Source of the DNA: Leptospiraceae bacterium
GTDB lineage: Bacteria > Spirochaetota > Leptospiria > Leptospirales > Leptospiraceae
Reading direction: 5' to 3'
Assembly (NCBI GenBank): GCA_024233865.1
Contig: JACKPA010000015.1
Coordinates: 62,001 to 126,000, forward strand
DNA length: 64,000 nt
Shown here piece after piece: positions 18,788-25,630 of this stretch (its first letter is position 1; each line of letters starts with the position of its first letter). The position numbers and the translations under genes are program-made. The notes beneath the pieces were generated by a model that ran no database searches, was not told the DNA's origin, and was given only the letters and a program-made list of their open reading frames with translations.

Positions 18788-20382
18788 ATCTCTTACAAGA
18801 TAAATGGATTAATGTCCAGAGGAAAAACGGAGAAATTGAAAAAATTGCTCCCTATCAGATTACGGATACATTTGAGACAAATCCGATTATAGAAATTGTT
18901 ACTCCACGCCCCGACTTCAAAGGAGCAATGTATCAATTCTTGATTGGTTTGTTTCAAACCGTTTGTTCTCCTCCAAGTGAGGAAAAATGGCAAGATTGGT
19001 TTTGGGAACCACCACATCCGGATGAATTGAAAAAAGAAACGGATAGGGTAGCTTTTGCATTTGATTTGTTTGGTGAGAAGATTCGATTTATGCAAGATAT
19101 GAATTTATACTCTGAAAATGATGAGGAAAAGTTTAAGCCTATAGAGTTGTTATTTATTGAAGCTCCTGATGAATCCAAAAGAGAAAAAAATTTAGACTTT
19201 TTTGTTAAGAAATATCAGATTCAAAATACATGTGGTTCTTGTAGTGCTTTGGCTCTTATTACTTTGCAAATAAATGCTCCAGAAGGAGGTTCTGGAAATT
19301 ATACATCTTTGAGAGGTGGCGGTCCTCTAACAACACTATTAAAACTTGATGATGAAAAACATAGTTTATGGCAGAATATTTGGATCAATATTCTATCGGA
19401 AAACTATACTAAATCAAAAAAATCAACAGGAAAAAATTATGAATATGTTTTTCCTTGGGTTACTGATAATTACTATAAATTTAAAAGTCACTCCAAAACG
19501 ACAAATCAAGATTTACACTTCTTATCAATGTATTGGTCAAATTCAAGAAGGCTGTATTTAAACAAATTGGAAGAAAATGGAAAATGCGATATATGCTCTG
19601 AACATTCAGACCTCTTAGTAAATACTTATAGAGCGAAAAATCAAGGAATTGACTATGGTGGAGGAGGTTGGATTCACCCTTTAAACCCATACTACTTCAA
19701 AAAAGATAAAGAACTTGGAGATACATGGTTTCCACATCATCCGCAACCAGGTGGAATCGTCTACAGCAATTGGCAATCGTTTACTTATGGAAAAAAAGGA
19801 CAAGAAGAAAATGCCAAAGTAATCAAGATTTATCTGGAAGAGAGAAAGGAAGAACAATTAAGAGTTTGGACTTTTGGTTATGATATGAAGCAAATGAAAT
19901 CCCGTTGTTGGTATGAAAGTACAATTCCTATCTATAAAATTCCAATAGATTATGCTGTAAAGTTTGAATATCGTATTTCGCTTATTATAGGTGCATCTGT
20001 TCAAGTTGCGAATAACCTCCAAAAGTTTGTAAAACAAGCTTGGAAGAAAGAAGGAAATACTGACTTTTTAAAAACAAGCTTTTTCAAAGCAACCGAATCA
20101 AGCTTTTATAACCTCGCAAAGAATATTCGAGACAATATCCAAAAGGAAGAACCTTTTGATAACGATTCAAAATTGAATTGGCTTAAATATCTTAACAAAG
20201 AATCCTTGAAACTCTTTGATCTGTACGTAGAATCCGGCTCTATCGAGTTTGAAAACATCCAGAGGATTGTAAACGCAAGACAAAAATTAATTTCAGAGAA
20301 CATAGGAGATAAAATGAAAGAGCGAATTGGTTTACATGTTGAGAAAAAACCCAAAACAACAAAAGGAGTAAAAAAGAAATGA
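18784..20382 (+). CDS. cas8e: Cascade large subunit Cas8e (Cse1/CasA)
   Basis: Cas8e is the large subunit of type I-E Cascade; it reads the PAM and recruits Cas3. The 532-residue protein starts with NLLQDKWINVQRKNG and continues with TPRPDFKGAMYQFLIGLFQT, typical of the family. Two CxxC pairs, Cys150/Cys153 (CGSC) and Cys268/Cys271 (CDIC), could bind zinc as in zinc-containing homologues. The glycine-rich loop GGSGNYTSLRGGGPLTT is also conserved. Overlaps of 4 nt with cas3 and cse2 show a tightly coupled operon. Confidence 0.95.
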   Translation: MNLLQDKWINVQRKNGEIEKIAPYQITDTFETNPIIEIVTPRPDFKGAMYQFLIGLFQTVCSPPSEEKWQDWFWEPPHPDELKKETDRVAFAFDLFGEKIRFMQDMNLYSENDEEKFKPIELLFIEAPDESKREKNLDFFVKKYQIQNTCGSCSALALITLQINAPEGGSGNYTSLRGGGPLTTLLKLDDEKHSLWQNIWINILSENYTKSKKSTGKNYEYVFPWVTDNYYKFKSHSKTTNQDLHFLSMYWSNSRRLYLNKLEENGKCDICSEHSDLLVNTYRAKNQGIDYGGGGWIHPLNPYYFKKDKELGDTWFPHHPQPGGIVYSNWQSFTYGKKGQEENAKVIKIYLEERKEEQLRVWTFGYDMKQMKSRCWYESTIPIYKIPIDYAVKFEYRISLIIGASVQVANNLQKFVKQAWKKEGNTDFLKTSFFKATESSFYNLAKNIRDNIQKEEPFDNDSKLNWLKYLNKESLKLFDLYVESGSIEFENIQRIVNARQKLISENIGDKMKERIGLHVEKKPKTTKGVKKK

Positions 20383-20924
20383 GACTTTTTGAGAAAGGTT
20401 CTCCATCCGGAGAAGCCGTTTTAACTTGGTGGGAAAGTTTACAAAGAAGTCCTGGTGATAGAGCAAATCTAAGAAGGTGCTCTACTCCAGCAGAGACTGT
20501 TTTTTTACCAGCTAGTCATAGACTAATTGGTGAAATCAAAGAAACATCAAAAGATAAGATTGAGCTATCTTATGACAGACTGTGTGCAATCGCCGGAATT
20601 TTAGCACACATAAAGGAAAACAGTTCACAAACATTCTCCAAACAAATGTCACAAAAAAAGCCAGGCAGTGACCAAGCTTTAGTAAGTGATATACGATTTA
20701 GAAGAGTTCTACAATCTTCCAGTATAGTCGAAGATGAACTCTTTTTTCAAAAGATCATACGTGTCATCCACCATCTGGATCAACGAGCTAACATCTTGGA
20801 TATAGTAGCATCTCTCTATTTTTGGGGTGATTCTGTTAAAAAAAGATGGGCTTATGATTATTACGGTACATCCAATCCAAGCGAAAATGAAAACAATACA
20901 ACATTACAAGGAATACAATCATGA
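20379..20924 (+). CDS. cse2: Cascade small subunit Cse2 (CasB)
   Basis: Cse2 forms the dimer along the belly of Cascade that holds the displaced strand. The 181-residue protein has the family features: an N-terminal WWESLQRSPGDRANLRRC segment, a helical core with many basic residues, and RFRRVLQSS in the middle. Its position between cas8e and cas7e, with 4-nt overlaps on both sides, matches standard type I-E order. Confidence 0.93.
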   Translation: MRLFEKGSPSGEAVLTWWESLQRSPGDRANLRRCSTPAETVFLPASHRLIGEIKETSKDKIELSYDRLCAIAGILAHIKENSSQTFSKQMSQKKPGSDQALVSDIRFRRVLQSSSIVEDELFFQKIIRVIHHLDQRANILDIVASLYFWGDSVKKRWAYDYYGTSNPSENENNTTLQGIQS

Positions 20925-22051
20925 ATAGATTCATTCAAATACACTTACTAACATCTTATCCACCTTCCAACCTAAACAGAGACGATTTAGGAAGACCCAA
21001 AACAGCCATTATGGGAGGAGCTAATAGACTTAGAATTTCATCCCAAAGCTTAAAAAGAGCATGGAGAACATCCGATGTTTTTCAAGAAAAACTAACAGAT
21101 AATATTGGTAAAAGAACTAAAGAAATACCGCAAAAGTTAATTATAGATTTATTTAATAATCAATTAGAACCAGAACAAATAAAAGTTTGGTCTAATGATA
21201 TGAGTTTTGTCTTTGGAGATATTGATGAAACTGATGAGGAGATTAAACACTCACAACTAGTTCATATTTCTCCTTTAGAGCAAAAAATTCTTAAAGATTA
21301 TATTATGAATATTATCTCTATAATAAAGAATGGGGAAAAAAATGATAATATTCAGGAAATAATTGATTTGCAAAAAAAACGAAAAGAAAAAAACAAAGCT
21401 GATGATAAGAAAAAAATTACAAATCAAATAAAGAAAAAGCTTTCTGAGCAACTATTAGCTAAAACGAGTGCATGTACAGATATCGCTATGTTTGGAAGGA
21501 TGTTGGCTGGTAACCAAGAATACAATGTTGAAGCAGCTGTCCAAGTTGCCCACGCTATTACAGTTCATAAAGTTGCCGTTGAAAATGATTATTTTACAGC
21601 ACTTGATGATTTAAATAAATTAGGAGCTGCGCATCTTGGTGATACTGAATTTGGAGCTGGTCTTTTTTATTTGTATATATGTATAGATAAAGAGTTACTA
21701 TTAGAAAATTTAAACAGTGACAAAGAACTTACCAAAAAAACATTGTCAGCCCTTATGGAAGCTTGTACAACCGTTTCTCCAACAGGCAAGCAAAATAGCT
21801 TTGCTTCTCGTGCAAGAGCAATGTTTTGCCTTGTAGAAAAAGGAAATCAGCAACCACGATCTCTACACACAGCTTTTTTGAAACCTATCGAAGGAAAAGA
21901 CGTTCTTTCAGATTCTATTTCTAATCTAAAAGCAATGAAAGAAAACTTTACAAAAGTTTACGGACAGTGTTCAGAGTCAGAACATTCCTTTGATGTTTTA
22001 AAAGGAGAAGGAAGTTTTGCCAATATTCTAAGTTTTGTACAGGAAGATTAA
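20921..22051 (+). CDS. cas7e: Cascade backbone subunit Cas7e (Cse4/CasC)
   Basis: Cas7e is the six-copy backbone that binds the crRNA spacer. The 376-residue protein starts with IQIHLLTSYPPSNLNRDDLG, followed by KTAIMGGANRLRISSQSLKRAWR, the signature of the family. Later segments DIAMFGRMLAG and the SPTGKQNSFASRARA loop are also typical. A lysine-rich stretch (residues about 140-180) is probably the thumb or a surface loop. It overlaps cse2 by 4 nt and is followed 2 nt later by cas5e. Confidence 0.96.
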   Translation: MNRFIQIHLLTSYPPSNLNRDDLGRPKTAIMGGANRLRISSQSLKRAWRTSDVFQEKLTDNIGKRTKEIPQKLIIDLFNNQLEPEQIKVWSNDMSFVFGDIDETDEEIKHSQLVHISPLEQKILKDYIMNIISIIKNGEKNDNIQEIIDLQKKRKEKNKADDKKKITNQIKKKLSEQLLAKTSACTDIAMFGRMLAGNQEYNVEAAVQVAHAITVHKVAVENDYFTALDDLNKLGAAHLGDTEFGAGLFYLYICIDKELLLENLNSDKELTKKTLSALMEACTTVSPTGKQNSFASRARAMFCLVEKGNQQPRSLHTAFLKPIEGKDVLSDSISNLKAMKENFTKVYGQCSESEHSFDVLKGEGSFANILSFVQED

Positions 22052-22053
22052 CC

Positions 22054-22833
22054 ATGAAAGAGTATTTAGTCTTTCGCTTATATGGTCCAATGGCTTCATG
22101 GGGTGATATTGCCGTTGGTGAAAATCGTCATAGTTTTTCTTACCCATCAAAATCTGCAATTATCGGATTGATTGCCTCGGCTTTAGGATACAAAAGGGAG
22201 GAGGAAGAGAAGCATACTATGCTCTCTCTTTCCCTTGGTTTTGGTGTTAAAGTATGGAGTTCCGGAATCTTGTTAAGGGATTATCATACTGCTCAAACGA
22301 TTCCAAGTAAGGGAAAGCATGTATATTCCACTCGAAAAGACGAACTAAGAAATAAGATTGAATTAAATACGATTCTTTCCTCAAGAGACTATCGAATGGA
22401 TGCTTTATATGACGTTTGTATTTGGATAAAAAAAGAATTTGTATCTATTCAAAATCTACAAGAAGCCCTAAAAAATCCTAAATTTACACTCTATCTTGGA
22501 AGAAAATCTTGTGTGATTGCTTCTCCTTTGTTTCCAAATGTTATTAAGGAAAATAACATTTTCAATACCTTTGCAAAGTTTGAAACTGAGCTAAAAGAAA
22601 GGTTTCAAGAAATGGATACTTCTTATTTCTTTGGTTATAATACACTAAACAATAGCTTTGTTGAATACCTATGGGAAGAAGAATCTGAAGAACTTTCAGA
22701 GCACATTCAAACCAGACGAGATGAAGTTCTAAGTAGAAAAAAATGGCAGTTTAGAGAACGGAAAGAGTTTTATAAATCGGAGGCATCCAATATCCTAACC
22801 AAACCAAAAGGAGTAACAAATGGAAGTAATTAA
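22054..22833 (+). CDS. cas5e: Cascade subunit Cas5e (CasD), unusual C-terminal tail
   Basis: Cas5e caps the 5' handle of the crRNA. The 259-residue protein shows the family start YLVFRLYGPMASWGDIAVGE followed by HSFSYPSKSAIIGLIASALG, and LYLGRKSC later. The tail after Lys-Ser-Glu-Ala-Ser-Asn lies in the first copy of a 26/27-nt duplication (22779-22804). In the second copy the same codons run in the alternative frame to a stop after VPNQT, so the present tail ILTKPKGVTNGSN probably arose by a 1-nt deletion and read-through into the antitoxin leader. The last 14 nt overlap vapB. Confidence 0.95.
   Translation: MKEYLVFRLYGPMASWGDIAVGENRHSFSYPSKSAIIGLIASALGYKREEEEKHTMLSLSLGFGVKVWSSGILLRDYHTAQTIPSKGKHVYSTRKDELRNKIELNTILSSRDYRMDALYDVCIWIKKEFVSIQNLQEALKNPKFTLYLGRKSCVIASPLFPNVIKENNIFNTFAKFETELKERFQEMDTSYFFGYNTLNNSFVEYLWEEESEELSEHIQTRRDEVLSRKKWQFRERKEFYKSEASNILTKPKGVTNGSN
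22779..22804 (+). repeat. Direct duplication copy 1 (3' end of cas5e)
   Basis: This 26-nt segment begins GGAGGCATCCAAT and ends CCTAACCAAAC. It matches 23402-23428 with one substitution (A for G, which turns the former ATG into ATA) and one missing base. Sequence outside the matching block is unrelated in the two places. Together the copies bracket the toxin-antitoxin genes. Confidence 0.9.
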
Positions 22834-23038
22834 ATTAACACAAGAAACTGATTCTAATGGAAACCTTGCGTTAACGATTCCTACAGAGCAAAAAAGTTGC
22901 AAACTAGAAGTGATAGTTGTGATCAGCAGTAAAGAAACACCTAAAAAGAAACCTCCAATTGATAAATATTTTGGAAAACTGAAATGGCAAGGAGAGGCTC
23001 TTACAGAGCAAAGGAGACTAAGAGATGAATGGAGCTAA
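22820..23038 (+). CDS. VapB-like antitoxin inside the cas operon
   Basis: This 72-residue protein has the layout of small antitoxins of PIN-domain toxins. The N-terminal half is beta-rich (VIKLTQETDSNGNLALTIP, then LEVIVVIS), and the C-terminal part is a basic helical tail with GKLKWQGEALTEQRRLRDEW that would wrap the toxin. ATG at 22820 is supported by GGAG at 22810-22813. It overlaps cas5e by 14 nt and the PIN gene by 14 nt, so its translation is coupled to both. The name VapB is by analogy to layout and partner; the DNA-binding fold class is not clear. Antitoxins of this kind usually repress their own promoter, but no separate promoter is evident here. Confidence 0.8.
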   Translation: MEVIKLTQETDSNGNLALTIPTEQKSCKLEVIVVISSKETPKKKPPIDKYFGKLKWQGEALTEQRRLRDEWS

Positions 23039-23432
23039 TAATTTATTCGATACAAATGCCATTATAGAATTTTTTCGAGGTGAAGAGTCTTTAGGAAAAA
23101 TCTATCATGAAACTGAAAGCGTAGGTATATCAATTATATCCAGAATTGAATATATGTCTTTTTCTGGTTTAACAAAAGAAGATAAAGATATGTTTCAATC
23201 CTTTTCGGAAGATTGTATTGTTTTTGACCTTTCAAATCAAAACCAGAAACTAATTGACCTTACTATAAAATTACGAATTCAGTATTCCTTAAAACTCCCT
23301 GATGCTTTGATCGCTTCACAAGCGATTCTAAATGGTTTTAATTTAGTAAGTTCAGATAAAGGTTTTAAAAAAATTCAAGAACTTAGTCTAATTGATTTCA
23401 AGGAGGCATCCAATGTACCTAACCAAACTTGA
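23025..23432 (+). CDS. VapC-like PIN-domain ribonuclease toxin inside the cas operon
   Basis: This 135-residue PIN protein carries the full acidic set: Asp9 in LFDTNAI, Glu42 in SRIEYMSF, Asp93 in LPDALIAS and Asp111 in SSDKGF. VapC toxins cleave tRNA or rRNA and are held inactive by the paired antitoxin. The last nine residues, EASNVPNQT, are encoded inside the second copy of the duplicated cas5e-cas6e junction and look like the original Cas5e C-terminus. The stop lies 20 nt inside cas6e, whose ribosome site is within this gene. An intact active site suggests a functional toxin. Confidence 0.88.
   Translation: MNGANNLFDTNAIIEFFRGEESLGKIYHETESVGISIISRIEYMSFSGLTKEDKDMFQSFSEDCIVFDLSNQNQKLIDLTIKLRIQYSLKLPDALIASQAILNGFNLVSSDKGFKKIQELSLIDFKEASNVPNQT
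23402..23428 (+). repeat. Direct duplication copy 2 (vapC end and cas6e ribosome site/start)
   Basis: This 27-nt segment is the partner of 22779-22804. It supplies GGAGG at 23402-23406 and the cas6e ATG at 23413 with ideal spacing, so it is the functional junction. The spacing between copies is 623 nt. Confidence 0.9.
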
Positions 23433-24198
23433 TCTCGATATGCAAAAGCGAAAGACGGCAAATTGGTTGCAGAATCCCTACAATATCCATAAAAGACTTT
23501 GGATGGCATTCCCTGCGGAAAAACACAAACATAATGATCCACCTCCGTTTTTGTATCGTTTGGAATTGCAAAGTCAAACGAGGATATTGGTTCAATCCAA
23601 GAACAAACCAAGCTGGCAACTCGCTTTCAAAGACTTTGACATTCTCCTGAACCTTCCAAAAGAGGAGGAAGACGTTAAAGAAATCAAAACAGACAACTTC
23701 CTAGAAAGTGGCTCTGTATTTCGGTTCTCTTTGATTGCCAATCCTACAAAAAAAGTCAAGGATTACCGAAGTCTCTTTCAAAAAGAGCTAAAGGATTATC
23801 CTGAAACTTGGACTCATGCAAACCATACAAAGTATTTGGAAGGAAAACGCATTTTAGAAGATCTTAAAAAATCCGTTTCCAAAGAGCAAAGGGAAAAACT
23901 AAAAAGCAAAAAGATTGGAATCTACAACAAAGAAGAGCAGATTCAATGGCTTTCCAATCGAGGTAAAGAAGGGGGATTTGAACTCATAGAAGTAAACCAT
24001 ATACCTTCTGTTATCCAACACGAAGATGCTTTTGAGCGTATAAAAAAGGACAAAGAAACAAAAAGCATCCAGGTTTATACCGTTCACTTCACCGGCATTC
24101 TTCGTGTAACAAACCAAGATGCGTTCAAACATACCTACACCTATGGAATCGGTTCAGCAAAAGCTTTTGGTTGTGGAATGTTGATGATAGCGAGATAG
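23413..24198 (+). CDS. cas6e: CRISPR pre-crRNA endoribonuclease Cas6e (Cse3/CasE)
   Basis: Cas6e cuts pre-crRNA at the base of the repeat hairpin and stays bound to the 3' stem in Cascade. ATG at 23413, with GGAGG 6 nt upstream, gives 261 residues starting MYLTKLDLD; an upstream in-frame start at 23392 is less likely. His26 in NPYNIHKRLW matches the catalytic histidine position of characterised Cas6e. The C-terminal glycine-rich loop GIGSAKAFGCGML is the family RNA-binding motif. The first 20 nt overlap the PIN-toxin gene. Confidence 0.95.
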   Translation: MYLTKLDLDMQKRKTANWLQNPYNIHKRLWMAFPAEKHKHNDPPPFLYRLELQSQTRILVQSKNKPSWQLAFKDFDILLNLPKEEEDVKEIKTDNFLESGSVFRFSLIANPTKKVKDYRSLFQKELKDYPETWTHANHTKYLEGKRILEDLKKSVSKEQREKLKSKKIGIYNKEEQIQWLSNRGKEGGFELIEVNHIPSVIQHEDAFERIKKDKETKSIQVYTVHFTGILRVTNQDAFKHTYTYGIGSAKAFGCGMLMIAR

Positions 24199-24300
24199 TT
24201 CCCTTCGGCTACGCTCAGGGAACGGATTGCTACTGCTCAGGGAACGAATACCATCGTTCATTGAAAACGAAATCCGATGGAACACGAGTGAAATCGGATT
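24198..24300. repeat. Palindromic repeat-like insert between cas6e and cas1
   Basis: A hairpin with arms GTTCCCT (24198-24204) and AGGGAAC (24217-24223) starts at the cas6e stop. The loop contains CTACGCTC. A second partial copy, CTCAGGGAACG, lies at 24236-24246, and a further inverted pair AATCCGAT/ATCGGATT spans 24271-24300. The CTACGCTCAGGGA core recurs at 27641-27653, on the far side of the array. It may act as a processing site or weak terminator that separates interference from adaptation genes. Confidence 0.6.
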
Positions 24301-24342
24301 GATATAAAACGGTTTTTAAATTTTTAAAAAGTGAGGATTGAA

Positions 24343-25227
24343 ATGTCAAATCGAAATTTGCAAGAGATTCCCAAGTTTGAGGACAATTGGACGTATCTCT
24401 ACTTTGAGAGAGGAACAATTGACCAATACCAGAAGTCTATCGGCTTTCATTACTTGGATAAAGTTGTTCCTGTTCCAGTAGAAACACTTTGTTTGCTTAT
24501 GCTTGGTCCGGGAACCACCATCACCCACGAGGCAATCAAAAGAATATCCGAAAGTAGATGTCTAGTTGCATGGACTGGTGAATTTGGAGTAAGATTTTAT
24601 TCTGCCGGTTATACGGGAACCTATTCTGCCCGAAACTTGCTTAAACAAATCGCCATATATAGCGATTCTGAAAAAAGAATAAAAGTGGTAAAAGAAATGT
24701 ACCAAAAGCGTTTTCCAGAACCATTGGACGAAAACATCACCATAGAACAACTTCGTGGAAAAGAAGGTGCAAGAGTCCGCAAAATTTATGAAGAGTGTTC
24801 TGCCTTATATGGTGTACCTTGGAGTGGAAGGTCTTATGATCAAGGCAATTGGAATTATGCTGATCCGGTCAATCGTGGTCTATCAGCTGCCAATGCTTGT
24901 CTGTATGGAGTTGTCCATGCTGCAATTTTGGCTTGTGGTTTCTCACCAGCCATTGGTTTTGTCCACACCGGAAAACAACTCTCTTTTGTGTATGATATTG
25001 CAGATTTATACAAAGCAGAGATAACCATTCCGGTTGCTTTTATGGCAGCAAAAGAAACTCCACACCAGATCGAAAGAACGGTTCGTTACACTTGCAGGGA
25101 CAAATTCAAAGAGAAAAAGATTATGAAAAGAATCATAAAGGATATGAAGGACTTAATTTATGGTAGTGATTATGATGGAGAAATCGACACCTTCGCAGAA
25201 GGGAGAGATGTCGCGGTTAGCTATTGA
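24343..25227 (+). CDS. cas1: CRISPR integrase Cas1 (type I-E)
   Basis: Cas1 with Cas2 inserts new spacers at the leader end of the array. ATG at 24343 is preferred to GTG at 24331 because GAGG at 24333-24336 is well placed; this gives 294 residues. The metal-binding residues align with E. coli Cas1: Glu141 in GKEGARVR, His207 in GFVHTGKQLSF and Asp220 in YDIADLYK. The N-terminal beta-domain is normal. The 144-nt gap to cas6e is unusual in an otherwise overlapping operon. Confidence 0.97.
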   Translation: MSNRNLQEIPKFEDNWTYLYFERGTIDQYQKSIGFHYLDKVVPVPVETLCLLMLGPGTTITHEAIKRISESRCLVAWTGEFGVRFYSAGYTGTYSARNLLKQIAIYSDSEKRIKVVKEMYQKRFPEPLDENITIEQLRGKEGARVRKIYEECSALYGVPWSGRSYDQGNWNYADPVNRGLSAANACLYGVVHAAILACGFSPAIGFVHTGKQLSFVYDIADLYKAEITIPVAFMAAKETPHQIERTVRYTCRDKFKEKKIMKRIIKDMKDLIYGSDYDGEIDTFAEGRDVAVSY

Positions 25228-25537
25228 AGTTAAATCAGGGGTTTTTGTGGCAACAATCAATGCCAGGGTTCGTGATAAACTCTGGGATAGGATTGTGAAA
25301 GAATGGCACTTGAATGCTTTGATGCTTTACTCAACCAATACTGAGCAGGGTTATGTAATTCGCTCAAACGGAGACCCGGAACGGGAAGTTGTTGATTTTG
25401 ATGGGATATGTCTCTTGTCAAAACCTATCAAAAAGAGTCATTCCATGGGTAAGAAATCTAATACTGTGGAAGAAACTTCTGTTCCTTCCATGGAAGAAAG
25501 CGAAAATGGTGAGGTGGAAGTTTATGGATCGGAGTAA
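25160..25537 (+). CDS. cas2: CRISPR adaptation protein Cas2 (type I-E), extended C-terminus
   Basis: Cas2 forms the central dimer of the spacer-integration complex. The 125-residue product begins MVVIMMEKSTPSQKG and continues LAIEVKSGVFVATINARVRDKLWDRI, matching the Cas2e pattern. The core ends near residue 90 (DFDGICLLSKP). It is followed by a tail of about 35 residues, first basic and Ser-rich, then acidic, that E. coli Cas2 (94 residues) does not have. The start lies 68 nt inside cas1. No DnaQ domain is attached. Confidence 0.94.
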   Translation: MVVIMMEKSTPSQKGEMSRLAIEVKSGVFVATINARVRDKLWDRIVKEWHLNALMLYSTNTEQGYVIRSNGDPEREVVDFDGICLLSKPIKKSHSMGKKSNTVEETSVPSMEESENGEVEVYGSE

Positions 25538-25630
25538 AATTGGTTGACAAAATTTTTAAATATCCGTATTTTTAGATAGAACTGCTTGATTTATGGGACA
25601 TAAATTGGGAATCTACTAAACGGATATTTA
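25538..25630 (+). promoter_or_regulatory. CRISPR leader with promoter and 11-bp inverted repeat
   Basis: The 93-nt leader separates cas2 from the first repeat. A promoter-like pair is TTGACA at 25544-25549, 17 nt, then TATTTT at 25567-25572, pointing into the array. A perfect 11-bp inverted repeat, TAAATATCCGT at 25557-25567 and ACGGATATTTA at 25620-25630, brackets the leader; the second arm touches repeat 1. Between them, 25579-25591 matches the IHF consensus at 12 of 13 positions on the minus strand. Spacer integration is expected at this end. Confidence 0.65.

Noticed and set aside
24261..24310. Separate promoter for cas1-cas2
   Set aside because: TTGAAA and TATAAA-like boxes exist but their spacing does not fit; I could not support a promoter.
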